Shown here: piece after piece, positions 55,458-64,000 of the stretch
Position numbering within the stretch: position 1 is the first letter of the stretch
Layout: each line of letters begins with the position of its first letter
NCBI RefSeq assembly: GCF_000374165.1
Contig: NZ_KB893783.1
Coordinates: forward strand, 124,001-188,000
Direction of reading: 5' to 3'
DNA from: Parafrankia elaeagni
GTDB lineage: Bacteria; Actinomycetota; Actinomycetes; Frankiales; Frankiaceae
DNA length: 64,000 nt
Translations under genes and position numbers: made by a program
The notes under the pieces: model-generated
Told to the model about the DNA's origin: nothing
The model's database searches: none
The model's input: the letters and a program-made list of their open reading frames with translations, nothing else

Positions 55458-57785
55458 GTGGTGATCTCGGCGCGGACGAGCTCCGCACGGGCCGGCCGTG
55501 CGACCCGGCGGCGCAGCGCGCGCCGGGCGGTGCCGCCCGGCACGACGGGGTCGGCCTCCGCTCCGCAGGCCGCGTCGACGTCCCAGCCGGACGGGTACGC
55601 GGTGACGCGCCGGGGCGCCCCGCCAGCACCCGCGGCGGTGGCCGCGAGTACCAGCACTGACTCCGCGCGGGCCCCGAAGACCGAGGTCGGGAGCGGCATC
55701 TCCGAGGCGGGCCTCTCCGGCGGGCCCGCAGCCGGTGGGGGCGGCGCCCGCGAGAGCGGTCCCCGTGAGATCGGCGCCCACGCGGACCCTGCCGGAGTGG
55801 ACGGCGTCGGTGCCCGTGCGCACAGGTACCCCCCGGACACCCCCAGGGCGGGCCTGCGCGGTGCGGACCCGCACAGAGTGAACGCCGGCGGTGCGGACGT
55901 CGGCGATGCGGACCAGGTCGGCACAGGCCCGGCGGGACCGCCGGCGAAGGGATCCGGCACCGGTGATGCCGGTCTCCGGGTGCTCACGGCGCGGCGGCCC
56001 ACCGCTCTCCTCGCCCTCGCCGGGCTTCTCGTGGTCTCGATCGCACTCTGGTGCCTCTGCCGCGGCAACGGCCTGCCGGCGGCCGTGCTGACGTCCACCG
56101 TGACCGCGGCGGTCGCGGTCTGCCTGCCCGTCATCCGGCTCCGGGGCTGGGCGGCTCGGATTCTCCGGAGCCGCTGGCACGGCACCGACGATCTCACCGG
56201 CCTTCCGGGCCGCCGCCAGTTCACGGCGACGGCCACCGAGTGGCTGGCCGGGGGCCACCGCCCGGGAGGAGCGCTGCCCACCGCGCTCATCCTGGTGGAT
56301 CTCGACCGCCTCCGGGACATCAACGGGACGCTCGGCCATGAGTACGGCGACCATCTGCTCCGCGTCGCCAGCGAGCGGATCCGCTCCGTCCTTAGACCTG
56401 AGGACCTGCTCGCGCGGGTCGACGGCGACGAGTTCGCCGCGTTGCTCCGCGGGGTCGACCTCGCCGGCGCCGAGGCCGCCGCGCGGCGGATCCGGGAGGC
56501 GCTCCAGGCGCCGGTGCACCTGGCCGGCCTCCGGGTGCCGGCCGAGGTCAGCGTGGGGATCGCACGTTCTCCGGAACACGGACGCAGCGCCCTCGAGCTG
56601 CTGCGCCGGGCGGAGGAGGCGATGTACACGGCGAAGGGCAGCCACAGCGGCCAGCGGGTCTACGATCCCGACTGCCAGCTCGGCAGCCGGGCAGGCCTCG
56701 GCCTGCGCGCCGAGCTGCGCGAGGCGCTCGACGCCGGTCAGATCGAGCTGCGCTACCAGCCCAAGGCCGACATGCGAAGCGGGCGGATCAGCGGGGTCGA
56801 GGCGCTGGTGCGCTGGCGGCACCCCGCTGGCGGGCTGCGGCCGCCGGACCTGTTCCTGCCCGAGATGGAACGCGCGGGGCTGATGGGGCGTCTGACCCGG
56901 CAGGTCCTCGATCTCGCACTGGCCGACTGCGCACGCTGGCACGCCGCCGGCGCCGCGCTCGCGGTGTCCGTGAACGTGCCGCCCTCGGTCATCGTCAACC
57001 CCGACTTCGTGGACGTCGTCCGCCAGGCGCTTGAGCGCCACGGCCTGTCGGCTGCGGCGCTCGTCGTCGAGATCACCGAGGACGGGCTCATCACCGTGCT
57101 GGAACGGGCGCAGCGAACCCTCAGCCGTCTGCGGCAGCACGGTGTGCGGATCAGCCTCGACGACTACGGCACAGGCCTGTGCTCGCTGGCCTACCTGCTG
57201 GAGCTGCCCGCAGACGAGGTGAAGCTCGACCAGCGGTTCCTGCGGAACATCGACCGGGATGCCTCGGCGGCAGCGATCGTCCGGTCCACGGTCGCGCTGG
57301 CGCACACGCTGCGGCTGCGGATCGTCGCCGAGGGGGTCGAGACGTCGCGTTCCTGGGCTTCCCTGGCGGCCTGGCAGTGCGACGAGGTGCAGGGCTACTT
57401 CGTCTCCCGCCCGATCACGGCTGACCGGGTGCCGGCCTGGCTGACGGAGTGGGACGACCGGCTCCGTTGGATGCCTCAGCTGACCGAGCCGGCCGTGACG
57501 GGCCCGATCCGTGTTACCGCCGGCCCGCGCGCGACCCGTGCCGCGTATTCCCAGGTGGCCTCCGCCTCTGCCCGCCCGGGCCAGTCACCTGCGGCTGGGC
57601 CGCAGCCCGCCCTGACCGAGGAGACCGCCGCATCACCGCCGCCGAGCTCCCTGCCTTCGAAGGGCGCTGCGCCCGGCGCGGGGGCGCGGGCGCGGGCGCG
57701 GGCGCCCCGGGGCCCGCAGCGCGGCGAGGCCGCGGGCCGTCTACCGGCTGGGCCGTTCGTACCCGGCGATCGGCTGACCGGCTGA
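55458..57785 (+). CDS. GGDEF-EAL cyclic di-GMP protein with degenerate GGDEF
   Basis: The 775-residue protein has a disordered N-terminus (about 1-175) and two membrane helices (about 180-230). The GGDEF domain (about 235-400) has DGDEF near 322 in place of GGDEF. The EAL domain (about 410-670) has EALVRW near 448, EITED, DDYGTG, KLDQRFL and VAEGVET. The EAL residues needed for cyclic di-GMP hydrolysis appear present; the GGDEF domain may be inactive for synthesis or act as a GTP sensor. The last 100 residues are disordered. The GTG at 55458 is tentative; the true start could be further in. Confidence 0.8.
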   Translation: MVISARTSSARAGRATRRRSARRAVPPGTTGSASAPQAASTSQPDGYAVTRRGAPPAPAAVAASTSTDSARAPKTEVGSGISEAGLSGGPAAGGGGARESGPREIGAHADPAGVDGVGARAHRYPPDTPRAGLRGADPHRVNAGGADVGDADQVGTGPAGPPAKGSGTGDAGLRVLTARRPTALLALAGLLVVSIALWCLCRGNGLPAAVLTSTVTAAVAVCLPVIRLRGWAARILRSRWHGTDDLTGLPGRRQFTATATEWLAGGHRPGGALPTALILVDLDRLRDINGTLGHEYGDHLLRVASERIRSVLRPEDLLARVDGDEFAALLRGVDLAGAEAAARRIREALQAPVHLAGLRVPAEVSVGIARSPEHGRSALELLRRAEEAMYTAKGSHSGQRVYDPDCQLGSRAGLGLRAELREALDAGQIELRYQPKADMRSGRISGVEALVRWRHPAGGLRPPDLFLPEMERAGLMGRLTRQVLDLALADCARWHAAGAALAVSVNVPPSVIVNPDFVDVVRQALERHGLSAAALVVEITEDGLITVLERAQRTLSRLRQHGVRISLDDYGTGLCSLAYLLELPADEVKLDQRFLRNIDRDASAAAIVRSTVALAHTLRLRIVAEGVETSRSWASLAAWQCDEVQGYFVSRPITADRVPAWLTEWDDRLRWMPQLTEPAVTGPIRVTAGPRATRAAYSQVASASARPGQSPAAGPQPALTEETAASPPPSSLPSKGAAPGAGARARARAPRGPQRGEAAGRLPAGPFVPGDRLTG

Positions 57786-57965
57786 GAACGGTGCGGCGTC
57801 ACGGGCTGCGCCACCCCTCCGGCCATCTCCGGTAGTGTCTGATTGATCGCTAAAGGTAATCGCTGGTGATCGCGGGTCGATCCAGGTCGCGCCCGATGAC
57901 GTCCGGCAGAGCAGCTCGTGCGGCATCGTGCATCGAGACCGTCAGCGGCGGGAGAAGGGCGTGTG

Positions 57966-58688
57966 ATGGTTGAGCGCTCGGCAGTAGGAGCAACGCGGGC
58001 AAAGTGGGCGGTACTGATGGTCTGCACCGGCAACATCTGCCGGTCACCGCTGGCCGAGCACCTGGCCACAGCGCGCCTGACCCGGCTGGTGGCACGGATG
58101 GGTCTGCCGGGCCCGCCGGAGGCGGCGCTGACCGTCAGCAGCGCTGGGATCTTCGCCTGCGTCGGTGAGCCGATGAATCCGAACGCCCTCGCGGTGCTGG
58201 ACGAGCGGGGGGTGCGACACGGTGTCTTCCGGGCCCGGCAGCTTGCGCCCGCCATGGTGGAGCAGGCGGATCTGGTGCTGTGCGCGACGCGGCAGCACCG
58301 GGCCCAGGTCGTCACCCTGGTACCGCGTGCGGTCAGGCGTACGTTCACACTGCGGGAGTTCGCGCGCCTGGCCGACTCGGCCCAGTCCCGCTACCGGCCT
58401 GCGCTGGCTGCGACAGAGGACGCCGATGGCTGCGGCTGGCTGCGGGCCGTGGGCTTGGAGCTGGCCCAGACGGCGGCGGATGCCCGCGGCATGATGCCGC
58501 CACCGGTGCCCGAGCATGACGACCTGGTTGATCCGCTCGGAGGACACCGTGAGGCCTTCCGCGCCTGCGCCGACGCCATCGATGCGGCATTGGAGCCCAT
58601 GGAGCGATCCCTCACCATCGTCCTTGGCGCCACCGCCGCCAGCCGGCGCGCGGCCACCGCTCGCGTCTGCCCGCAGGGTCTGGGGTAG
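57966..58688 (+). CDS. Low-molecular-weight protein-tyrosine phosphatase with C-terminal extension
   Basis: The 240-residue protein has the phosphatase loop VCTGNICRSP with Cys20 and Arg26, and a possible general acid Asp189 in DLVDPLGG. Typical members are 145-160 residues; here an insert of about 40 residues precedes the DP site and about 50 residues follow it. Such enzymes (Wzb type) regulate polysaccharide export kinases, which fits the glycan cluster on the other strand. The ATG at 57966 has GGGAGAAGGG 8 nt upstream. No tyrosine kinase gene is visible. It converges on the GT4 gene with 3 bp between stops. Confidence 0.83.
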   Translation: MVERSAVGATRAKWAVLMVCTGNICRSPLAEHLATARLTRLVARMGLPGPPEAALTVSSAGIFACVGEPMNPNALAVLDERGVRHGVFRARQLAPAMVEQADLVLCATRQHRAQVVTLVPRAVRRTFTLREFARLADSAQSRYRPALAATEDADGCGWLRAVGLELAQTAADARGMMPPPVPEHDDLVDPLGGHREAFRACADAIDAALEPMERSLTIVLGATAASRRAATARVCPQGLG

Positions 58689-58691
58689 AGG

Positions 58692-59870
58692 TCACTTGCC
58701 CGACTTGCCTGTCGTAACCGGTGCAGCCGCCCCCGGTGCGTTCGCCGTAACCGGCGTGCCTGGGACGGCACCGGTCAGCGTCGCCATCACCAGCCGGGTG
58801 TAGCCCGCCGGATCAGTCGCGGCGCGTGCCCACGTCGTGCCCGCCTCGCCTATCTGGGTGAGGCGGGCACGGTCGTCCAGAAGTTCCCGCAGAACCTCGG
58901 CCAGAGCTGCGGGAGACTCGTCCACCGGGGTCCGGCCGGTTACACCGTCCAGGTAGGCGTCGCGGGAACCGCCGACAGCGGGACCGACCACCGCGCAGCC
59001 GGCGAGCTGCGCCTCCATCAGCACGATCCCGTACCCCTCCCCGCTGGCTGGCGAGGTCGCCCGGGTTCGGGTGCAGAGTGCGAACACGTCGGCGGCTCCG
59101 TACAGCCTGGCCAGAGCGGCGTCGTCTGGCGACTCGTGCAGCTCGACGTTGTCGTGCCCGGCGACGAACTCGCGCAGTGCAGAGGGTGCCGGCCCCTGTC
59201 CCGCCACCACCAGCCGCACCGGGCCGGTCGTTGCCTGCGCGGCGGTAACTGCCTCGACGAGATCGGACAGCCCCTTGGACTGCCAGACACCGAGCCTGAA
59301 CACCGTCAGTACTGTCGGCATGCCGGCAGGCGGGCGCCGTTGGGCGGCTTCGGCGAGCAACATCGTGCGCCACCTCGGTGGGACGGACGGCGGCAGGATA
59401 CGCGCTGGCCCGAGGACGGCAAGCGCGCCGGCACTGAAGGAACTGATAGTCACCGGGTAAAGCAGACGGGCACGCGTGACGACCCGCCGCTGCGCCTGCC
59501 CGCCTCCCCAGATGTCGCTGCCGTAGAACAGCACCGGAACTCGCGATGCCCGGACCAGCCGGGCTCCCGCCCAGGCCACGAGGGCAAGGCTGGCATGCCC
59601 GGCAACAACACTGTCCGCTTGGCCCATCCGGTACAGGGACGCCAGCGTTCGCAGGACATACTGGCCACGGATGCGGGCTGTCAGAGAGGCCGGGGATGTG
59701 CGCAGGTCAAAGCGTCTGACGTCCGCGCCCCCGGCACGCAGGTGTTCCTCCACGGTGCCCAGGTAGCGTTCGATGCCGCCGCCCAGGCCACGAGAGGGAG
59801 ACAGGAGTACCACCCGTGGCTTGGCCGCGGGATCCTCCGTCGGGATCCGTTGCGCAGGCGGTGTGGTCAC
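58692..59870 (-). CDS. Glycosyltransferase, GT4 family
   Basis: The 392-residue GT-B glycosyltransferase has VVLLSPSRGLGGGIERYLGT at 20-39, VPVLFYGSDIWGG near 133 and the donor site GEGYGIVLMEAQLAGCAVVG near 280, with an intact E-x7-E motif. It is a paralogue of the enzyme at 47333-48667. It is the last gene of the polysaccharide operon: its ATG overlaps the methyltransferase stop in ATGA. Sugar and acceptor are unknown; its neighbours suggest surface glycan assembly. Confidence 0.87.
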   Translation of the reverse strand: MTTPPAQRIPTEDPAAKPRVVLLSPSRGLGGGIERYLGTVEEHLRAGGADVRRFDLRTSPASLTARIRGQYVLRTLASLYRMGQADSVVAGHASLALVAWAGARLVRASRVPVLFYGSDIWGGGQAQRRVVTRARLLYPVTISSFSAGALAVLGPARILPPSVPPRWRTMLLAEAAQRRPPAGMPTVLTVFRLGVWQSKGLSDLVEAVTAAQATTGPVRLVVAGQGPAPSALREFVAGHDNVELHESPDDAALARLYGAADVFALCTRTRATSPASGEGYGIVLMEAQLAGCAVVGPAVGGSRDAYLDGVTGRTPVDESPAALAEVLRELLDDRARLTQIGEAGTTWARAATDPAGYTRLVMATLTGAVPGTPVTANAPGAAAPVTTGKSGK

Positions 59871-60685
59871 GATGCCCGACGCCCGTCGACGAGGAGGAAC
59901 CAGCCGAGGCGGTCGCCGGCCAGCTGGGCGATCCCCGGCGCGAACCGTCGATCCCAGCGGGTCAGCACGGGGCGGATCTGCAGGTCGACGAGAAGGTCCT
60001 CCAGGAGGACTCGTACCTCGGAGGCGGTGAAGGCTCGGGTCCCCGGGCTTTCGACGTGGGAGACAGCCTCGGTGAGGGACATGCGCGGGCGCCCGCGCGC
60101 CAGGCCGAACCGGGCCCAGGCGGCGGCTGCGACCCAGGAACGGCGGTGGTAGACCATCAGCGCGTATCGTCCGCCCGGACGCAGCACGCGCGCGGCCTCC
60201 CGCATCGCGCGGGTACTCATCGGAGTGTGGTGCAGCACGCCCCAGGACCAGACCAGGTCGAAAGACGCGTCCGGGAACGGCAGGTTCTCGGCGTCACCGA
60301 CCTGCACATCGCCGGCCAGCCCAGCAGCGGCCAGCCGCTGGCGAGTGAGGGCCACCGCGCGCTCGGTGAGGTCGATCCCGGTGACCTGTGCGCCGGCGCT
60401 CGCCCAGCGGAGCAGGTCCGCACCCATCCCGACACCGATCTCGAGGACCTCGCGGCCGTGCCCGGAGGCGAAACGCGCGAACGTCTCGATCTCCGGCTCA
60501 TAGCCGTATCGGACCTCCATCTGGGCGTCGCCGTAGCGCTCTCCGCATGCCTCGGCGTTCCAGAACTGGGCCACAGCCTCCTTCGAGGCGCTCAACTGTT
60601 CGATCACCTGTTGTCCGGCGGCCTGTTCTGCCGGCTGCGCTGGGAGCTCTACAGGTTGCTCCGAGGACGAATGCGTGGTGGTCAC
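59867..60685 (-). CDS. Class I SAM-dependent methyltransferase of the polysaccharide operon
   Basis: The 272-residue protein has FWNAEACGERYGDAQ near residue 41, SAM motif I VLEIGVGMGADLLRWASAGA near 79, FDLVWSWGVLHHTPMSTRAM near 141 and VLRPGGRYALMVYHRRSW near 166. This pattern is frequent in methyltransferases of surface-glycan clusters, which act on sugars or carrier lipids. It overlaps the upstream asparagine-synthase gene and the downstream glycosyltransferase gene by 4 bp each, so the three are coupled. Confidence 0.85.
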   Translation of the reverse strand: MTTTHSSSEQPVELPAQPAEQAAGQQVIEQLSASKEAVAQFWNAEACGERYGDAQMEVRYGYEPEIETFARFASGHGREVLEIGVGMGADLLRWASAGAQVTGIDLTERAVALTRQRLAAAGLAGDVQVGDAENLPFPDASFDLVWSWGVLHHTPMSTRAMREAARVLRPGGRYALMVYHRRSWVAAAAWARFGLARGRPRMSLTEAVSHVESPGTRAFTASEVRVLLEDLLVDLQIRPVLTRWDRRFAPGIAQLAGDRLGWFLLVDGRRAS

Positions 60686-62682
60686 TGAGGGCTCCCCTCA
60701 TCGACAAGCGCGGTGATCAGTGTGGCTGCATGACTGAAGTAGGAGGCCTGACGGAAGCCGCGCGCGCCGGTCGTGACGGTGCCGGACCCCTGTCCGTTCA
60801 AGGTCCGTCCGCTGCGATGCAGACGCTCCACGGGGGCCGCGAACCCGCGCTTCGCACGGGTGGCCACGACCGGCGGCAGCACCTTGCGCGCCAGCGCCCG
60901 GGCCGGGCCCTTGCCACCGTCGGCGGTGAGCACGTCGTCGGGTAGGGCGAGACTCCAGCGCACCAGGCCCAGGTCCAGCCAGGGCACCCGGATCTCGACG
61001 CCGAACTCCATCCCGGCGCGGTCCACGTAGGCGAGGCCGAGACCGGGCAGATAGACCCGCAGATCCAGGGTGAGTGCCTGGCGCAGAGCGGACAGCCCCG
61101 GCGGGAACGAGGCGTGGATCTCGCGGTGGCGCGCCCAGACCACGTCGTCGCCGACCTCGGCCGCGGTGCAGCCCAGAACCCGAGCCCTGTCCTGGGCGTC
61201 CGAATAGGTGCACAGATGCAGGTAGCGGTCGAGGAATGTGTGAGCAGAAGCGGCTCGCACCAGTCGAGTGAGGTATTCGAGCCGCTGACCCCCGAGCGGA
61301 TCCGTCCTGCGGGCGTGGGCCGCGCGGTGCGCGAGGCTCAGCAGCCGGGCCGGCCGGTCCGCGAGCAGGCGGGCAACACGGTGCCGCCGATACCCGGCGA
61401 GCAGTTCGTCGCCGCCCTGTCCGGACCACAGGACCTTACGCCCGTCGGCGCGAGCGCGGGCCGCGATCAGCCTGGTGAGCTCGTAGGCGGGGTCGGCGAA
61501 GAGATCACCGCTGAGCGGCCGGTGTACGCTTTCCCGCCGTTCTCCGGGCAGAAACGTCACTGGCAGCCCAGTGCCGGGAGTGCTCCTGGGCCCGTCCGCC
61601 CCGGCCTGCAGCGACTGCAGCGCGCGTACGGTCTGCGCATCTTCGTCGAGTCGCTCGGACCAGTGCCGTGCGGGCCGGTGGTGGCCTGTCCTGCTACCGG
61701 GCGATCCCTCTCCGGACGGCACTCCTTCAGAATTCCGCCTTCCCGGATTCTGCGCTGCCGCTGGCCATTCGATGGTGTAGGCGCCAGCCAGCTCCCGAAG
61801 GCCGCCCCACCACAGCAGACTGCTGTCGACGCCGCCGGATGCCATCAGGGCGACCGGCACGTCGCCGAGCATCTGCCGTCGGCAGGCGGCCGTCAGGTGC
61901 TGCTCCAGCTGGACGGCGGCTGTGTCCAACGGGACCGGGGCCGGATCCGGATCCGGGACGAGTTCCGGGCCGTATGACCGGCGTCGTAGACGGTCGCCAG
62001 CCCGCCAGCGCAGCAGCTCGCCCGGCAGCACGGACCGTACCCGGGTATGGGGCGTACGCGGATCGGGGATCCAGAGGAAGGTGAGCAGCTGAGCCAGTGC
62101 CACGATGTCCACCGGACCCGGATCGGCACCGAGCGCGGGTATCGCCCCCGGTTCGGAGGCGAACCACAATGTCTCCGGGTCGTCCTGGAAAAAGAGCGGC
62201 TTGACCCCCAGCGGGTCCCGGGCGAGCCACACCTCGCCCGTCGTCTGGTCCACCAGGGCCAGCGCGAAGATCCCGTCGAGCCGGCGCAGGCACTCCGGCC
62301 CCTCGTCCTCCCATAGGTGGACGATGACCTCGCCGTCCATACTGCTCGCGAACTGGTGGCCGCGCGCCTCGCAGATCCGGCGCAGCTCACGATGGTTGTA
62401 AATCTCGCCGTTGAAGGCGAGAAGGAATCGGCCCCGTTCATCGCTCATAGGTTGGCGGCCGGCGTCGGACAGGTCGACGATGGCGAGGCGGGTGTGCAGA
62501 AGCCAGCCCGACGCGCCGCCCGCGGACCAGTGCGTCTGCCCCGAGCCATCCGGGCCACGGTGCCGCAGCAGGTCCGGCCCGTGCCACACGTGCCCGGTAC
62601 CGAGGCCCCGAGCGTCGCCTGTTTCCGCTGTGGCTGGTCCATCAGCTTCTCCGGCGGTCGCCAGGCCGGCTAGGCCGCACAT
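60682..62682 (-). CDS. asnB: Asparagine synthase-like glutamine amidotransferase
   Basis: The 666-residue protein starts MCGLAG, giving the amino-terminal nucleophile Cys2 of class II glutaminases, so the ATG at 62682 is chosen; a TTG two codons earlier would bury the Cys. The glutaminase domain spans about 1-200 (RHRGPDGSG, AFNGEIYNH). The synthetase domain has the PP-loop ASGGVDSSL near 278 and WSGQGGDELLAGYRRH near 415. Between them is a loop of about 80 residues that looks disordered. In glycan clusters such enzymes may amidate uronic acids or other carboxylates rather than make asparagine. Confidence 0.87.
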   Translation of the reverse strand: MCGLAGLATAGEADGPATAETGDARGLGTGHVWHGPDLLRHRGPDGSGQTHWSAGGASGWLLHTRLAIVDLSDAGRQPMSDERGRFLLAFNGEIYNHRELRRICEARGHQFASSMDGEVIVHLWEDEGPECLRRLDGIFALALVDQTTGEVWLARDPLGVKPLFFQDDPETLWFASEPGAIPALGADPGPVDIVALAQLLTFLWIPDPRTPHTRVRSVLPGELLRWRAGDRLRRRSYGPELVPDPDPAPVPLDTAAVQLEQHLTAACRRQMLGDVPVALMASGGVDSSLLWWGGLRELAGAYTIEWPAAAQNPGRRNSEGVPSGEGSPGSRTGHHRPARHWSERLDEDAQTVRALQSLQAGADGPRSTPGTGLPVTFLPGERRESVHRPLSGDLFADPAYELTRLIAARARADGRKVLWSGQGGDELLAGYRRHRVARLLADRPARLLSLAHRAAHARRTDPLGGQRLEYLTRLVRAASAHTFLDRYLHLCTYSDAQDRARVLGCTAAEVGDDVVWARHREIHASFPPGLSALRQALTLDLRVYLPGLGLAYVDRAGMEFGVEIRVPWLDLGLVRWSLALPDDVLTADGGKGPARALARKVLPPVVATRAKRGFAAPVERLHRSGRTLNGQGSGTVTTGARGFRQASYFSHAATLITALVDEGSPQ

Positions 62683-62766
62683 CGGCAACCGCTACGGAAC
62701 TTCGTGGAGAGGACGGGTGCTCCCGTCACGCCCTGCGTCATGTTGCAGATAGTAACCATGAAATGC

Positions 62767-64000
62767 CTATGAGTCATGGAGTGGTGTGCTCGTGTCCGCT
62801 TCCAGTGCGGGCTGGCGCTGGCGGGGGATGTTCTGGGTGAGGAGGCCGGCAGCCCGGCGGTCATGCCGGCTTTCGAGGTTCGGCCTGCCCGGCGCCCGAG
62901 CGGGAACGGTCACGCAGCCCGGGCCGCTCGCATTGCCGCCGGATGCGGCGGCGTCGGTGCGGACGAAGGCGAACCGGTAGACGAGGAAGGCGGCGAGGAG
63001 TGTGGCGGGAAGTCCGGCAATCAGGCTTGTGATGTCGGCCTCCCCTTTGACGAACTGGACGAAGAGTGGGAAGTAGAATACGGCGAGCCGTAGATCGCGC
63101 CCCGGGTGCAGGGCGCGGTCAAGAAGCCGGACGGCCACACCTATCAAAAACATCCCCGTGAGCATGACCAGGAGTCCGCCGTGGCGGTGCAGGTCTACCG
63201 TGGGAGGGATCGCGGCACTGGTGTAGACGCCGGTGCTGGCCCCGAAATGTGTCCGCGCGAAGTCCGCGCCGGAGCTGATGACGGGCTTCGAGGGCCAGAT
63301 GGCTCGGGGAACCAGGCCGAGCACTGGTGCGTACAGGTAGTTGCTCAGCGGGAGGTAGGAGAACTGCGCCGGCGTGGTCTGCACCACCGCGGCATAGCTG
63401 TCGATCTGGCGGGTTCTCCGCGACATCAGGTCCAGAGTGTCCCCGAACCTGCTGGAGGTGTCCTGCGCGAGGGTGTTCTCCAGGACCGCCGGTGCCTGTG
63501 CGAAGGCGCTAGCCGGGGTGAGGGTGCGGTCGGCGTTGCGGGAGTTCTCCCGGTAGGCCTGTATGAAAGGCGCGAAGCCGACGGCGAATACGGCTATCGC
63601 TACCAGAACGGACTTGCGGGGAAACCGTCCGTGGACAGCGAGAATCATCGCGGGAGCCAGCACCGTGAGGATGAAGTACTGCTTGCCACCGGCAAGTCCG
63701 CCGACCAGGACCTGCGCCGTCGTCAGAACTATCAGGGTGGTTCGTGTGGCGGTCGTCCGTCGCTGGACGAAGGCGATTGCCGCGACGATCAGAGCAAAGT
63801 TCCCACACTGCACCATGATGTTTACTATTTGGCCGGTAGACGTCGGATTGGTGAGCAGCTGGGAGGGGTCGCCGACATAGCCGAACCGGCCGCCGGCCAG
63901 CTGGGCGAGGCGCCCCAGCAGGGAGATCCCGAAGAGGATCCAGGGCGGGCCGGCGCCGCGGACACGTCCCTCCCCGTCTCGGACCACGCCGCCGCCGATG
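62767..64000 (-). CDS. O-antigen polymerase-like membrane protein (N-terminally cut by the window)
   Basis: At least 406 residues, open to the right edge, so the start lies outside. About nine hydrophobic segments alternate with loops (WILFGISLLGRLAQL; FALIVAAIAFV; a long outer loop with FGDTLDLMSRRTRQIDSYAA; LGLVPRAIWPSKPVI). The layout and the PRAIWPSKP element resemble oligosaccharide repeat-unit polymerases. The last 60 residues are polar. It is 84 bp upstream of asnB on the same strand. The assignment is by topology and context, so Wzy function is a reasonable inference only. Confidence 0.62.
   Translation of the reverse strand, partial: IGGGVVRDGEGRVRGAGPPWILFGISLLGRLAQLAGGRFGYVGDPSQLLTNPTSTGQIVNIMVQCGNFALIVAAIAFVQRRTTATRTTLIVLTTAQVLVGGLAGGKQYFILTVLAPAMILAVHGRFPRKSVLVAIAVFAVGFAPFIQAYRENSRNADRTLTPASAFAQAPAVLENTLAQDTSSRFGDTLDLMSRRTRQIDSYAAVVQTTPAQFSYLPLSNYLYAPVLGLVPRAIWPSKPVISSGADFARTHFGASTGVYTSAAIPPTVDLHRHGGLLVMLTGMFLIGVAVRLLDRALHPGRDLRLAVFYFPLFVQFVKGEADITSLIAGLPATLLAAFLVYRFAFVRTDAAASGGNASGPGCVTVPARAPGRPNLESRHDRRAAGLLTQNIPRQRQPALEADTSTPLHDS

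Noticed and set aside
55188..57305. 705-codon minus-strand frame over the GGDEF-EAL gene
   Set aside because: Antisense shadow with repetitive Arg/His/Pro composition; the plus-strand frame carries recognisable GGDEF and EAL motifs.

Overview
The window is a G+C-rich, densely coded stretch of an actinobacterial chromosome, most likely from Frankia or a close relative. That placement is an inference. It rests on very strong G/C bias at third codon positions, many GTG starts and ATGA/GTGA overlaps, and an actinobacterial order of housekeeping genes (hrcA-dnaJ-rsmE-phoH-ybeY-CorC-like-cytidine deaminase-like-era-recO-uppS). A fused alpha/beta glycyl-tRNA synthetase is also present. No tRNA, rRNA, insertion sequence or CRISPR array was seen.

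Layout. 1-2.4 kb: the end of a probable glgC, glycogen synthase glgA, and a convergent RmlB-family dehydratase with an unusual catalytic motif. 2.6-6.2 kb: an operon of circularly permuted ATP-grasp, alpha-E and transglutaminase genes, probably a peptide or amide ligase/protease system; the first protein ends in a poly-glutamine tail encoded by a CAG repeat. 6.3-15 kb: yceI, comEA-comEC-holA plus a small membrane protein, rpsT, lepA. 15.3-30.2 kb: hemW, a CIRCE-controlled hrcA-dnaJ operon, the rsmE to era cluster, recO, uppS, an ABM-domain gene, fused glyS and a DUF218 gene. 30.6-32.5 kb: an animal-type transketolase.

32.6-42.3 kb (mostly minus strand): a ferric-iron-type ABC importer with an IdeR-like operator, a BlaI/M56 regulator-protease pair, a large adenylation-carrier-acyltransferase fusion with a second iron-box-like half-site upstream, and a PH-domain/small membrane protein pair. 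43-46.3 kb: dnaG and the primary sigma factor gene. 46.3-50.5 kb: two methyltransferases and two glycosyltransferases. 50.7-53.8 kb: the complete cobalt ECF importer cbiMNQO. 53.8-57.8 kb: class E sortase, a 52-residue membrane protein, and a GGDEF-EAL protein behind a possibly structured leader.

57.9-64 kb: a surface-polysaccharide cluster: a low-molecular-weight tyrosine phosphatase and, on the other strand, a membrane polymerase-like protein (cut by the window edge), an asparagine-synthase-like amidotransferase, a methyltransferase and a glycosyltransferase, the last three joined by 4-bp overlaps. Its glycosyltransferase is a clear paralogue of the one at 47.3 kb.

The best candidates for something new are the adenylation-carrier-acyltransferase fusion beside an iron importer, both with iron-box-like sites, and the ATP-grasp/alpha-E/transglutaminase operon.
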